Source: Basidiobolus meristosporus CBS 931.73 (lineage: Eukaryota > Basidiobolomycota > Basidiobolomycetes > Basidiobolales > Basidiobolaceae). From it: a stretch of 64,000 bases of DNA. A program made the translations under genes and the position numbers. Below the pieces are notes generated by a model, which made no database searches, was not told the DNA's origin, and worked only from the letters and a program-made list of their open reading frames with translations. The first letter of the stretch is position 1. Each line of letters starts with the position of its first letter. Positions 1 through 12,172 of the stretch are shown here, piece after piece. The stretch is from the NCBI GenBank assembly GCA_002104905.1, contig MCFE01000162.1, positions 62,001-126,000 on the forward strand. The letters run 5' to 3'.

Positions 1-921
1 TGTTGTGCTTCAAAGACAGTATGGTGAATTTTTGTCAGGAAAGCTCCACCAAGATATGCCGGATTTCTTGTGGTCACAAGCAAACTTCTACACCATTCAA
101 TATGGGATTCACAAAAACAAAAGCCAGAGCACACCAATAAGGGGGGCTAGAGTCCAGAAGTGAGAAGGAATATATTGGCTAAATACCAAGAAGTTCCTTG
201 CAGATATTCAGGAGGTATTCATGGAAGAAGTGGCAACAACCAAGCATATGTTTGCAATATGTATATGTTCCCAGTAGTACAAGGTATATGGCAACTTTGC
301 AAGCACCACACTAAAAAGCTGTATAGTTAAGGTGATAGCAATATGTCAATTGCAGCAGATGTGTGTGTTTGTAGATGCTAATAAGCAGAAGGCCATAGTT
401 TTTTTTGATTTGAACTATTATGGAATACCCAAGATAGTGGTGGGTAAGCAAATAAAGAAAGGTGATTCTACTGTAGAATATATGAAGTGCACAAGGGGAG
501 GTAGAAGATGTAAATACCATTTGGTAAGTTGGTATTATAGCAGTATACAAAACCAGCAGTAGGTTGTCATACTGCCAATAAATTGCCATCAGAGTCTTGC
601 TGTGAGCCTGTCAAATATTGTCAAGTTTCTTGCCATATAAGGCAACTGAATGTCCTGGCCAACTGGATTTACTTAAAATAGTTATAGAGCGCTAAAGACC
701 GCAACAATACCATGCAAATATTGATACAGCACCAATAAAAATTGTCAAGTTTTATCCCTTTATTTGGCTGTAAAATTAGCAAAACACTGTCATGATTTTG
801 TTATCCAATTGTTGGGAGGGTCAATAATTCCAAGCTGCTGTTATTATTACCTTCTCTAAAAGGGATCTTGATTGCTGATCTGGACCAGATCTGCCTGCGG
901 GACCAAATTTTTTTCATAGGG
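1..921 (+). mobile_element. Two-gene Tnp2 DNA transposon, copy 0: transposase 3' part and right terminus
   Basis: This is the C-terminal part of a Tnp2-type transposase gene with its downstream terminus. The + strand reads through broken frames with a block around 60-240 that recurs at about 27,000-27,160 in copy 3, where it lies downstream of recognisable Tnp2 sequence. An open stretch at 332-562 is part of this region. The segment ends at 921 with TTTTTTTCATAGGG, the reverse complement of the CCCTATGAAAAA terminus seen on other copies. Homologous stretches are diverged and carry stops, so the copy is dead. The 5' part lies outside the window. Assignment rests on within-window homology, not on an intact domain. 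Confidence 0.7.
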
Positions 922-1149
922 AGAAACTGGTCAGCAAATCAAGAAAATATGCTCTGATAATGGTACAGAATATACCTCAAAACTCTTCACCCATTTCTGC
1001 AAAATATATGGGAGAAAGCAAGGGACTACTTCACCATACTCCTCACAGCAAAATGATATGAGAGAACATCCAAACAAAATTCTAATTGATATAGCAAGAC
1101 TTGTGATCCATGACACATGTTTTCTTATGATTTTTTGTGCGCAAAGAGA
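922..1149 (+). mobile_element. Ty1/copia relic, integrase core fragment
   Basis: Read on +, about 950-1,110 encodes a copia integrase catalytic-core fragment with the typical SDNGTEYTS-like block followed by an SPYSSQQN-like block. Another copy of the same stretch starts at 8,066. The fragment sits exactly between two CCCTATG-type transposon termini (ending 921 and starting 1,150), so it is old copia DNA into which DNA transposons inserted. No LTR is attached and frames are broken. Confidence 0.65.
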
Positions 1150-3378
1150 CCCTGTGATTATAATATTAATGATCCCATCAAAGGGCCATCAAAAAGTTAA
1201 AGTCTCATGACTAAGCAATATTTGTCCCAACACTACACCATGCAGAGATTGTTGAAAAAAAAATTGCGCCCCAAATTTCACAAAACATTTGGTCACAACA
1301 CTACATTAGTGGCATTTGATTGGTCTTTTGCCAATTCTCTCACTTTCTGATCCCAGACACTCAATCACCTCCTACAATTGTGTACATTGATTGCAATTTC
1401 ATCTTTTTGACACTCCTTTCTTCCTGACTCAACCAATTATCTTCCTTTTAAAGCATACAAATTGATTTATTTTGGTTGAAACTTCACTAGTACCTCAATT
1501 GCCAATCCTATTGACCTATACAAGTCCTTATACCCGCAACTAACATTAAGCCCAACCCTACGCTCTACAAGTTACTCCATGTTTCTACTCTAATGCCCCT
1601 TTTCCCTAACTTTGGCAGTAACCCTGTTGCTTAATACAATTGTTCATTCACTGGTTCCCGTATGACCTGGTCTTCAGCTAGCACTGCAAGTTATAGCGCC
1701 TCATCTGTCAGTCTTTGTAATAAATCCTTTCATTATTCAAGTGTGTTTTCTTGAGCACTGCTCTTGAAGAAGAGCTGCAACCTCTTAGTGTGCCTATTAA
1801 TATTCTAAAATTTGACAGTAGGCATTGTGATAGTCTTTTGAGTTGTTAATTTTGTTGCTTTGTCTGTCAGAAGGATCCCTACTCTCTCTACAATGAAGGA
1901 TGTGGAGGCAGCAACAGACAGATTGCTTTACTCTATAAACTCATCTACATCAATAGAGTGTGGCTCAACTGGCTGTGCTTCCAACTCTTGACAAACAGCT
2001 TTTATCTTGTTGGTAATTCTTCTTGGCTATGATGGAATTCAGCCTGATTTGGGCTGAAGGCATTGACATGCTTCACTGCTGCTGACTTGGGTAGATATTT
2101 TTTGCTTTACCTTTACAGTTATTACTACCAATTCTTCCACTACTACTCTGACTGAGTGTCTCATGTACTCCACTCTTTTTTTCCTTATTGAATGCTGCAC
2201 TGGTGCATCTACTTTTGCCTGATTGTTGCTTACTGGCACTCTCAGTGTAGAGGGGTCACAGTGACACCCACTGGCTAATGTACTTATTCCCAAATTGGCT
2301 ACTTCCCTATTTTCCACTATCTATTATTTTAGTTTTATCCCACTTGTCTTACTTGATCAGTAGTATCTCATAAGCCAGCTGGCTATCACATCTAACATTC
2401 TTAGCTCATTCTGATCTCATTAAGATTTCTGTTAGACCTCTGTAATCTCCTGGAAGATCATGATTACTAATCACCTCGCCAGTTAGAAAGGTACATAAGG
2501 GGGGCAATCCTTCTACAATAAATCATCACTCCTTTTATTGACAAACTAACCTGTTGATTAGTGCAATCACAGTTACCTGCTGCTACCTCTACTCCAACCT
2601 TTGACCACAGGACACTCCCAGGAAACTGCACCAACAGCCAACTGATCTAGGAGGCATTACTTGTGGGGAATACTCCAAGTAGGTATCTTTTATTATATTT
2701 GATTCTTTCCCAAGTTTGCTCTTGTAAAGGCAAAGATTGTTTTTTGTCTTGGTAATTATTGACCACAGCTGCTTTCATGTCAAGTCCCTGCTGGAGGAGT
2801 TCACAGTGGTTTTGACTTTGAAAGCTTTAGTACATTGTCATCTCAAGGGATGCTGAACCCAGCACCTGTGTTTGTCAAGATTTCAGTAAGTTGGGGATTG
2901 TGGCTCAATAGTTTTCCCTTGACAAGCATATGGCTTTATTCCCCTTCACCTAAGAGTACAGACATAACCAAGTATTCCTTGCAAGCTTTTGCCAGAGTTC
3001 ATCAGACCTGGCAAGCCCCCCACATACAAAAAACTTGAGCAGCGTTGGACATACCTCTCCTTTGGATCAATACACCACAATACTGGCAACCTGAAGCTTT
3101 CTGCATCTGTTTGGAGCTATCAGTCCTACTTGTGTTATGCTCCTGAGGGAGCTGTGGGCTTTATCACCATCATGGCCTTCATTGCTATTGTGATTGAGTG
3201 CATCTTGTATTGAGCTATTTAATCTCAATGATAAATGCTGTACTGATGCATCTATTTCTGCCTGCTTGTCCCTTATTGGCACTCTCCTAGCTACTGGACA
3301 TTTCTTTGCCACTTGATTGGAGCTTTCATCCCTGCTTGTGACAAGCTTTTAAAGATGCTGCTTGTTTCTAGCTGTAGC
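1150..3378 (-). pseudogene. Second gene of the Tnp2 transposon, copy 0 relic
   Basis: The segment starts at a degenerate terminus (CCCTGTGATTATAAT) and then matches, on the minus strand, the 3' region and coding sequence of the second gene of copies 1 and 2. Two tandem-repeat units of that protein are recognisable by their core RVP-x-x-(R/N)-(D/N)-KQA-x-x-DA: one within the frame 2,039-2,317, the other within 3,067-3,312. They are separated by an inserted repeat (2,252-3,079). The 5' part of the gene is lost where the copia element begins at 3,379. The function of the encoded protein is unknown. Confidence 0.6.
2252..3079. repeat. Unclassified interspersed repeat R, copy 1
   Basis: About 830 bp shared with 24,998-26,058. 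Both copies begin with GGGGTCACAGTGACACCCACTG, which contains a palindrome, carry a TATA-like motif followed about 25 bp later by AATAAA (near 2,490-2,525 here), and end near TACACCAC. The TATA plus polyadenylation-signal layout looks like an LTR, but I find no TG...CA ends or coding domain. It interrupts the tandem repeats of the transposon second gene in this copy. Confidence 0.6.
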
Positions 3379-3748
3379 TGTTGCAATTTAAGAAGTGATT
3401 TGGATATAAGGAACTTATCAAGAAATAGTGATAATAGTTGAGCTGTTGTTTATTCATAAAGAAGCTCAGTATTTATACATTTGTAGAAGTAATACAGCTG
3501 CAACACTAAGTAGGGAGGGTTTCTCAATATTCAGGAGCATTCTGTAACAGTTTCAGGGTTAGTACATAATGTTTGGTAATAGTGCTAATTTGATCCTGAC
3601 TATAGGGGAATAATCATAAGATCACATATCTGGAGAAAGTGGCAAACTTAAGGCAGTAAATGAGTCCTACAGTGACTATGACTAGCCTAGAAGTGTTAAG
3701 TAGATTTTTTAGCTGCTGAATGATACCAAATAGTCCAATATTTCAACA
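3379..3748 (-). repeat. Copia 3' LTR
   Basis: The 370-bp terminal repeat runs from TGTTGCAATTT to ATTTCAACA on the + strand. It is the downstream LTR of the minus-strand element, because pol ends against it and the polypurine tract abuts it at 3,749-3,760. Nearly identical to 7,697-8,065. Confidence 0.95.
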
Positions 3749-6700
3749 CTCCCCCTCAACTAAATAATTTCTTAATCCCAATTTCTCTCTAAGAATCTCA
3801 AACTGTGGCCTAGCTAGTGGTTTTGTCAATATGTCTGCCACCATTTTGTCAGTTGGGCAGTAAACCAGCTCCACTATGTTATTTTCTTCAGCTTCCCTCA
3901 CAAAGTGATGCTGTATATCAATGTGCATAGTTCTGGCATGATTAGTAGGAATTCTAGATAATGAAATACAACTTTGATTATCCTTGTAAATGCATGTTGG
4001 TTCACCTGAATTAAAACCTAAGTCTTTGAATAATTTTTGTAGCCATATAGCCTCCTTAGTTGCCTGACATGCAGCCATATATTTGGCTTCAGTTGTAGAT
4101 AGTGCCACAGTTGGTTGTTTCTTGCAATTCCAAGTAATAGCTGCACCAGCATAAAGAAATACATAGCCTGTGGTAGAGCATCCGTCAATCAAATCCATAC
4201 CCTAATCTGAATCACTAAAACCATCAAATTTTTGCATATTAGCTGCTCCAGAGTATTCCAGTACCATATTTATGGTACCTTGTGGATATCTGAAAATCCG
4301 CTTAACTGCTGCAATTTGATCTGATCCATAATCCTGCATGAATTGACTGACTATTCCAGCTGCTACTGCAATATCTGGACATGTAGACACCATCAAGTAC
4401 ATTAGGCTACCAACCATTGATTGATAGGGAAAGTTTTGGTCCATATTTGAGCCATTTTCATCTACAACTGGCTGAGATTTGCTTAATTTCAGGTTATTGT
4501 CCATAGGGGTTGCTGCAGGCTTGCAGTTTTCCATTTTGAGGCATCTACAAATGTCCCTGATGTACTTAGACTGATTCAGCACAATTTTCTGGGTAGGTAT
4601 GTCAAATTTGAACTCAATTCCAAGAAAATAGCTCAATTTTCCAAGATCTTTCATCTCAAACTTGCTGAAGTGATCTGAATTCGTCTGTTTAAGTGCCTCT
4701 TGATCACTTGTAGCTATAATTAGATCGTCCACATAAAGAACTAGGATGATCACACCCTTTTTGAGCTGTTTCACATATATACTGTGATCTGCAGTGCTAC
4801 AAGAGAACCCAATTTCCTCTAGATATGTGTCAATCTAGTTATACCATGCTCTGGGTGCCTGCTTAAGCCCATACAACAATTTTCTAAGCTTGCACACCTT
4901 ATGGGGGCTTTTTGGATTGGTAAAACCTTCTGGTTGCTCCATATATATAGTTTCTCGCAAATCCCCATTTAGAAAGGCTGTTTTGACGTCCATTTGGTGT
5001 AGATCTAGACTGTGTACAGCTGCCAGGGCTAGAACTGTCCTAATAGAGTTAAACTTGGCAACTGGAGCAAATGTTTCCTTAAAGTCTAGTCCCTGGATCT
5101 GGGAATAGCCTTTAGCTACCAATCTAGCCTTGTACTTATCAATGGCACCATTTGAGGTTATCGTGATCTTGTAGACCCATCTACATCCTATTGGCTTTCT
5201 CCCATTTGGTAAATCTACCAGTTCCCACATTTTTGCCTTGATCAGTGATTGGTACTCCTCCTGCATGGCTTGTTGCCACTTAGTAGCATCTGGACCTTGC
5301 ATTGCCTGTTCCAGATTCTGAGGTTTGGCACCTAAGGCAAGATAAGCTTCTTCATGATCATTGGATGTCTGCCACCAGGATCCAGGGGCATTTCTAATTC
5401 TGGTAGATCTCCTAACTGGGATAATCTGTTCTGATCTGGAACTGGTAGAAGTATCTTCCATCTCTGGCTGGATTTGGTACGTATCTTCTTCATTTGTGAT
5501 GATTGCATCATCAGGCAGCTGGCCAATGATTTCCGTGGCTTTCTGATCTGAAATCTCCTCAAATACAACGTCCCTGCTCTTGATCAGCTTCTGAATTTTG
5601 CCTTCATACACTCTATACCCTTTAGTATCTTCACAATACCCAAGAAAGATCCCTTTTCTACTCTTTGGTTCCAACTTTGAGCGTTTTTTGTCAGGGTTGT
5701 GATAAAAAACATCACTGCCAGAGATCCTGAGGTGCTGGAGATTTGGTTTTTTGCCTGTATATGCTTCAAAGGGTGTAGAATCACGTAGTGCTGTTGTTGG
5801 GCATCTGTTCTTGATGTATACAGCAGTAGCAACAGATTCAGCCCAAAACTTGTAGTCCATTCCCTTAACATGTAGCATAGATCTTCCCATCTCTACTATT
5901 GTTCTATTTGCACGTTCTGCTACTCTATTTTGCTGTTGAGTATGAGAAACTGTGGTCTGTTGAAGTATACCAGTAGACAAGCAGTATTTTGCAAACTCCT
6001 TTGAGCAGTATTCTCCTCCATTGTCACTTTGTAGTACCTTCAATTTACACCCAGTTTGTGTTTCTGCCATGTTCTTGAAGTGCTTAAACGTCTCTAAAGC
6101 TTCATCCTTTGTTATGAGGAAGTACACCCATGTATATCTTGTCTTGTCATCAATAAACGTCATCAAGTATCTCTTGGCTCCAAAGGACAGTGTTCTCATG
6201 GGGCCACATATGTCTGAGTGTACAATAGCCAATATTTTGGTGGTATTGATGCCTTCTGAGCTCTTGAAATGTTGCCTAGCTTGTTTGCCATATGAACATC
6301 CCTTACAAACATTCAATTTGATCACAATTGAGTGTTTTAGGCCCAAAACAAGCTGATTTTTCACCAATTGGCTCATTTTCTGTTCCCCTATGTGTCCTAG
6401 CCTCCTATGCCACGTCTCCCAGTTGGTTTCATCAGTTTTAGCAATGTTGACATACTCAGGTACAATGATCTTGCATTGTAACTTGTATATATTGTGATCT
6501 CTGATTCCCAAAGCTAATTTTTGTCCATTTTCACTCAATATTGAGCAGCTCAGCTTAGTAAAAATGAATTTCAGTCCCTGAGTAGTTGCTTTACTGGCTG
6601 AGAGTAGGTTCTTAGCTATTCCAGGTACATAGAGTATGTCAGTCAGTTTTGCTGTTGTTGCCCCTGAGTTATCACTCATATTTAGTTGTATAGACCCACT

Positions 6701-6820
6701 GGCGGTAGCTTCCAATGCAGAGCTATCACCCAGATAAACCTTTCTTACGGTAATAGTCTTTAAGTTGCTGAACCAATCCTTTATACCACAAATATGCTGT
6801 GATGCTCCAGAGTCAATATA
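3743..6820 (-). pseudogene. pol: Copia pol (protease-integrase-RT-RNase H), broken by stop codons
   Basis: Immediately after the gag stop the same frame continues with YIDSGASQHIC (aspartic protease active site DSG). Then come the integrase zinc motif and DDE core (DNGGEY block), reverse transcriptase (frame 4,835-6,715, ending at RAWYN; YVDD motif in 4,202-4,774) and RNase H (3,743-4,198, ending just past the LTR edge). Three nonsense codons, all TAG, interrupt it at 6,821-6,823, just before 4,835, and at 4,202-4,204. At 6,821 and 4,202 family conservation predicts tryptophan, so these are probable TGG to TAG changes. Otherwise the frame is intact for long stretches, so the element is recently inactivated. 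Confidence 0.9.
3749..3760 (-). other. Copia polypurine tract
   Basis: The minus strand reads GTTGAGGGGGAG directly before the 3' LTR, the standard position for the plus-strand primer of reverse transcription. Confidence 0.8.
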
Positions 6821-7660
6821 CTATTCATTACTTTGGTTACTTGCACTCTCTTGTACAGTGACAAATAACTGTTCATCAGTAGGTATATGGTTTGCCTGCT
6901 CTAGTTTCTTTTTTTTGTCTGCTTGTTTCTTCTTGCATTCTCTTGCCCAGTGTCCTGGCTTCTTACAGTAGTTACAGCAGCCAGGTTTTCTTCGGTTTTG
7001 TTGCTTTCCCTTCTTTTCTGTGTGCCTTTCTGAACTGAATAAAGCATTATCTTCAATTTTCTCTGCTTGATCATTACGTCTGAGTTCTTCATGGAGAAGT
7101 CTTCCTTTGACATAGTATAAAGTCAAGTTGTCTTCTCTGCTTTCAAAAGAAAGTATGAGTGGCTCATACTTGTCTGGTAGGCTGCAAAGCAGACAGAGTA
7201 TCTTTTCTTCATCATCTACACCAGCATTAAAACTGTAAAGTTCTTCTGCAAGTGTCTCCATTCTGGTAATGAGTTGTAGCATGCCATCATCTGGCTTTTT
7301 TCTCATGTTGAAGAACTTTTGTTTCAAATAAAGCTTGCTTGATACTGACTTTGCTCTAAAGATCTTCTCTAAGGATACCCATGCTGCTTTGGCAGTATTT
7401 GAGGCATGGATTTGTCCAATGAAGGAGTCTTGCACATTGATGCATATTGCATTGAAGGCCTTTCTCTCCTTCTCTTGAAACTTCTCCACATCTTCAGCTG
7501 TTCCTTTGGGCTCAACTTCCTTTCCTGTTACTATGTTCCAAAGCTTTCTTTCCTCAAGGTGGATCTGCATCTTGATTCTCCAAAGTCTGTAGTTCTTCCC
7601 ATCAAACCTCTCCTTTACAGGGAAGATGTTGGTATTGCTTTGTTTGCTGGTAGAAGTCAT
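6821..7660 (-). CDS. gag: Copia Gag with CCHC zinc knuckle
   Basis: A 279-residue frame with the copia/UBN2-type Gag pattern: an N-terminal FDGKNYRLWRIKM block, a central helical capsid region, and near residue 230 the zinc knuckle CNYCKKPGHWARECKK. Gag packages element RNA in cytoplasmic particles. The TAG at its end lies where the protease WYIDSGAS motif would continue, so in the parent Gag and Pol were probably one reading frame. The start at 7,660 lies 37 bp inside the 5' LTR edge. Confidence 0.88.
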   Translation of the reverse strand: MTSTSKQSNTNIFPVKERFDGKNYRLWRIKMQIHLEERKLWNIVTGKEVEPKGTAEDVEKFQEKERKAFNAICINVQDSFIGQIHASNTAKAAWVSLEKIFRAKSVSSKLYLKQKFFNMRKKPDDGMLQLITRMETLAEELYSFNAGVDDEEKILCLLCSLPDKYEPLILSFESREDNLTLYYVKGRLLHEELRRNDQAEKIEDNALFSSERHTEKKGKQQNRRKPGCCNYCKKPGHWARECKKKQADKKKKLEQANHIPTDEQLFVTVQESASNQSNE

Positions 7661-7682
7661 CTTTAAAATAGATTAAGGCAAT

Positions 7683-7696
7683 CAGGGCTCATAGCC
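7683..7696 (-). other. Copia primer-binding site resembling the initiator tRNA-Met anticodon arm
   Basis: Directly inside the 5' LTR the + strand reads CAGGGCTCATAGCC, so the minus-strand element RNA carries its complement. This matches the anticodon stem-loop of fungal initiator tRNA-Met (CAGGGCTCATAACC in yeast, from memory) with one mismatch, not a tRNA 3' end. Drosophila copia is known to prime from such a 5' half of tRNA-iMet. Confidence 0.6.
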
Positions 7697-8065
7697 TGTT
7701 GCAATTTAAGAAGTGATTTGGATATAAGGAATTTATCAAGAAATAGTGATAATAGTTGAACTGTTGTTTATTCATAAAGAAGCTCAGATTTATACCTTTG
7801 TAGAAGTAATACAACTGCAACACTAAGTAGGGAGGGTTTCTCAATATTCAGGAGCATTCTGTAACAGTTTCAGGGTTAGTACATAATGTTTGGTAATAGT
7901 GCTAATTTGATCCTGACTATAGGGGAATAATCATAAGATCACATATCTGGAGAAAGTGGCAAAGTTAAGGCAGTAAATGAGTCCTACAGTGACTAAGACT
8001 AGCCTAGAATTGTTAAGTAAATTTTTTAGCTGCTGAATGATACCAAATAGTCCAATATTTCAACA
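7697..8065 (-). repeat. Copia 5' LTR
   Basis: The 369-bp partner of 3,379-3,748, upstream of gag in the minus-strand element. Confidence 0.95.
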
Positions 8066-8735
8066 GAATATACCTCAGGGCTCTTTATCCAATTCTGCAA
8101 AATTCATGGGATAAAGCACAAGACTACTGTACCTTACTCTCCACAGCAATCTAGAGTAGCAGATATTGCCAACAGATCAATGATTGAAAGGGCAAGATCT
8201 ATGTTCCATGATCTAAGTTATCATATGATTTTGAGGTGAAATTGGCTGCCACAGCTGTATACCCTTAATATAGGGGCTACAACAGAACACTTTGCAATTC
8301 TACACAGTTTGAAGCCTGTTGTAGATACAAATCTGATGCAGAACATCTCAGAATATTTGGGTGTAAAGAATATGCCAAGAAACTGCCCTCAAAGCAGTCA
8401 AAATTTGAGCCAAAAAGTGTAAAGTGCATATGTTTGGGCTACTGCAATCAGAGTTTGGCATACAGTCTCTGCATTACCCAAGCCACAAAGATGATTGAGT
8501 CCAGGGATGTGTTGTTTGTTGAAAATTTAAAATCTTCACATAATATGGCATCAGATGGTGGCAAAAATCGAATCTCAAGTCACCAATAGTTAGGATGGAA
8601 TCAGAGCCAACCAATGAGAATTTTTTACTCCTGAGGACTCTATAACAATGGTTCAGCCTCAATCAGGTCTCAGGAGTATTCCAGAAGTGCTCATTCTAGT
8701 ATGAACTGCCAGGAGATTCAACTGGACATGAAATA
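8066..8735 (+). mobile_element. Ty1/copia relic, integrase C-terminal region
   Basis: Read on + in shifting frames it encodes the end of a copia integrase core (EYTSGLF, TTVPYSPQQ, then a C-terminal EYLGVK-like block). It is homologous to 922-1,149 and to 28,160-28,990. It ends exactly where the CCCTATG terminus of DNA transposon copy 1 begins, so it is the target into which copy 1 inserted. Heavily decayed. Confidence 0.7.
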
Positions 8736-9059
8736 CCCTATGAGAAGTTATTGTATTGATACTGTCAAAAGGCCATCACAAAGTTAAAGTCTGGTGACTT
8801 AGAGGTACTGATCCTGTCAGGACACCATCCAGAGATTGTTGAAAAATAATTGCACCCCACATTTCACAAAAAATTGGTCAAAATATTTCATCTCAATGGT
8901 GAATAAGTGGCTTTTGACTGGTTCCCTGCCAGTGTGCTCACTTTCTGATCCTGGACACTCTATCACCTTGTACATTTGTGTGCATTGATTGGCTATGGCC
9001 TTTTTATCATACTCCTTACTTCCTGACTCAACTATTCCTCTTACTTTTTATGCATATGA

Positions 9060-11011
9060 ATTGATTTATTTCCATTGAAACTTCAGTTGTACCTCAATTG
9101 CCAATTGTATTGACCTATAAAAGTCCCTATACCCTACACTAACATTGAGCACAACCCCACACTCAACAAGAAACTCCATTAAAATCTGCCACTCAACAAG
9201 TATTTTGTTGTAATGCTCTGGTTCCACCACTTTGCCAGCAGCCCAACAGCTTTATGCTACTGTTCACTCACTAGAAATCCTTGCAATGTTCCAGTGAGTT
9301 TTCTTGAGCACTGCACTTGAAGAAGTGCTGCAACCTCTTGGTGTGCTTATCAATGTTCCAAATTCCACTAAGGCCTTGAGATAGTTTTTAAGCTGTTGAA
9401 GTTGTAGCCTTGTCTGTCAGTGGGATCTCCACTCTGTCAATAAAGGATCATCAGGAGGCTGTGGAAGACAAATTGCCTTTTTCAGAAAACTCATATACCT
9501 TGCTTGAGTGTAGCCAAACTTGCTGAGCTTCCAACTCTTGTAAAAATAGCTGTTTTCTTGCTGGCAATTCTTCTTTGCCATGATGGGATTCAGTCTGTTC
9601 TAGGCATGCAGCATTAACTGGCAAGAACCGCATTTTTTTTGCAGTCCTCTCTGCCTCAGGCTTGGTTAGACATTCCTCCCTTTACCTTTTCCTTTGTTAC
9701 TGCCAGGTCTTTCACAGCTACTTTGTTGGAATGCTTATTGTAAGGAACTACATATTCTCCACAATAAATTCTGCTCTGACACATCTGTTTTGACCTGCTT
9801 GTCCCTTGCTGGCACTTTTCTGGCAACCTTACATTTCTTTTCTGATTGTTTCAAGTTCTCAATTGTAGTTGTGAAGGGATCCTGTAAAAGCCACAGACTT
9901 ATATCACTGCCTGTTCCTTCATTGCCACTTTGACTTAGTGCTGCTTGAGTGGCACTACATTTTTCCTTGATAAATGCTGTGCAGGTGCATCTGTGTCTGC
10001 CTGCTTGTCCCTATTTGGCACTCATCCAGCTATCTGACATCACTTTGACGCTTGTCTGGAGCTTTTGGCCATGATTGGAATGAGCTCTTGAGGAAGCTGC
10101 TGATTTTTAGCCATGGCAACCTTGCTCTTCTGCCATTGATAGTTCCTGCTATTCTTAAGATACTTTCTTAGCATACCAATACTGGCCCAAAATCCATTTG
10201 CCCATTTGACCTCAGGATAAAGCTCACAGAACAAGTCAAGCACATTCTGCTAAGCCTTGAGCTCCTGATAAGGTGACGGCATGCTAGACTTCTGACAGCC
10301 TCTTGAATATTTGCCCACTCTTCATTATTGCACACAACAGCTTCACAGATCTTCAATATCTTTTGATTTTTAGGTTTTGGTATGAACACCGCATTGTCTC
10401 CCTTCCACACCATGATAGATTTTTCTTTGGGCTTTATCTTTGGGCACTGTTATTGTGCTTCCCAGACTGTATGGTGTTTCTCTGTTATTACATTGGTAAA
10501 TGGCTGAATTCTTGGCTGTGACATTGAGCTACTTGAGTTCTTTCTTTGCAGCAAAGATACTGCTTTCTCTACCGGTATTTTTGATTGCTCTACACATATT
10601 ATCCACTCATCCTGTTTCTGGACTATTTCCTGATTTCTCTGCACCTAATTGCTTCATTAATGCTTTGGTATGAGCTGACAACATAATTTCAAGTATGGGT
10701 GGTGGTGATGCTATGATGGCCACTAGCTGGTCTTCTACTGAGGGTACTGTGTTTGCTACATTCTTGACTGCCTGTGCATAACAGACAGCTTGTGGCTCTG
10801 CAGAGGCTCTTAATTGCCTACTTGACTGAGAGCCTGAGGAGTCAGCATTATTACCTTCTGTGGGCACAGTGCTAACATGGCCTTTTTTGGATGTAGCCCC
10901 ACTTGTTGCATTGAATGTCAAAGTAAGTTGTTGTCTAACCATTCTTCTGTTGCAGTCAGTGGTGGGGTTTGGTTGGGAACTAGACAACTTTGCTTTCTTC
11001 TTTGGCAGCAT
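9060..11011 (-). pseudogene. Transposon second gene, copy 1 (unknown function)
   Basis: Matches the better preserved copy at 20,348-22,425 along its length, in broken frames. The N-terminal part (10,607-11,011) is open and begins MLPKKKAKLSSSQPN, a short basic stretch like a nuclear-localisation signal, followed by a Ser/Gln-rich low-complexity region. The middle (10,040-10,413) keeps the ANIQEAVRSLAC-like block, and around 9,790-10,040 there are two tandem units with the VPARDKQ-type core. I recognise no known domain. Position beside a Tnp2 gene suggests a TnpA-like accessory DNA-binding role, which is inference only. Confidence 0.6.
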
Positions 11012-11233
11012 ATATATGGAAGTGAGTCAAACCAAAGGGGAAATAGTGTTACATATGCATGTGTATGTGGTGCCACAACTTTATTTATAATGATTACTAT
11101 GGCAGGTCATAATTGCATCTTGCATTCATATAGGTACAATGTCTGAAATACAAGACTGTCATAAGTTTATATATGTGTTGACCAAAAAGTGATACAATGA
11201 CATTACATTGTTGAAGGTCAAACTGTTTGCCTC
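11012..11233. promoter_or_regulatory. Shared divergent intergenic region of the transposon, copy 1
   Basis: About 220 bp separate the start of the leftward second gene from the first transposase ATG at 11,234. AT-rich, with TATATATG next to the second gene and TTTATATATG near the transposase side. The same region is conserved in copy 2 (20,132-20,347). Promoter function is inferred from geometry. Confidence 0.5.
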
Positions 11234-12172
11234 ATGGACAAGACTACTTTGACTCAACACCATAAGAGAAGAGAAAAAAGACCACATGGCTATTGTAGCA
11301 AGCTGCTCAGCCATGAAGAATGCAGACAACATAGGAAGTATTAAAAGGATCATGGTCAGTGTTCTGAAACACAAGTCATATTTGACCATTCATTGGTCAC
11401 TACTGTACCAACATTTTCTTGCCGGCCAGTTGATACTTCTATATCAGCACCAGGCCATCATTTTACCATGCGCAAACTGAGGCAGGAGGGTTTGTGATAC
11501 CTTTAGGATCACCTCAGTCTTCTGAATATGGCATACAGAGTGATAGCTCTGACAAAGAAGGCTCACTGATGGATTGTGAGCCTATCTCCCCCAACAACAG
11601 TACCACTTATAAGCCCAGTCAAATCCCAATATGCAATGAGACAACACCCATTGAAACAAATGCCAAGGACACTTTATAAAGCCAAGTGAGCCTAGTAATC
11701 CATCTACTGATGAATGATGTAATGTTGTGGCTTGAGAAGTGGTGCATTTCCACTAATAACAGTAATGGGGGCTTTGAGGATTTATTACTACTTCTTGCCA
11801 ATATTACTCCGGGATGCTGCTAACCATGTATATGGTACAAGTGGACTAGTGTCATGCAGCTGGCAACATAATATCCAGAAACTGTCCTGATTCCAGCATG
11901 TGTTAACAGGTACATGGCATTCACATCCAAAAATGCTACCATTGCAACATGTCCAAATTGCCTGGAATCCACCACCATTGTGGGAAAATACTGTTCACAC
12001 TCCAGATATATTCCAGTAATACCCCATTTCAGGAAGCTGATGCAGTCCAACAAGTATTGCATAGCTATACACTGCTGCATGCAGAACCAATGAAGTGCAT
12101 ACATATCCAATATATTTGATGGCAAACATTACAAACAGCTACAAAGCAAGGGCTACTTTGAAGGTATGTATG

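Larger units (their letters stand above)
3379..8065 (-). mobile_element. Nearly complete Ty1/copia LTR retrotransposon
   Basis: A 4,687-bp element on the minus strand with two LTRs (370 and 369 bp) ending TGTTG...CAACA. A gag frame with a zinc knuckle is followed by protease, integrase, reverse transcriptase and RNase H, the copia order. A polypurine tract lies inside the left LTR and a primer-binding site next to the right LTR. By eye the LTRs differ at about ten positions, roughly 97 percent identical, so insertion is relatively recent. Three in-frame TAG stops break pol. The bases flanking the two LTRs differ (GTAGC versus GAATA), so no target-site duplication is seen. Confidence 0.93.
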
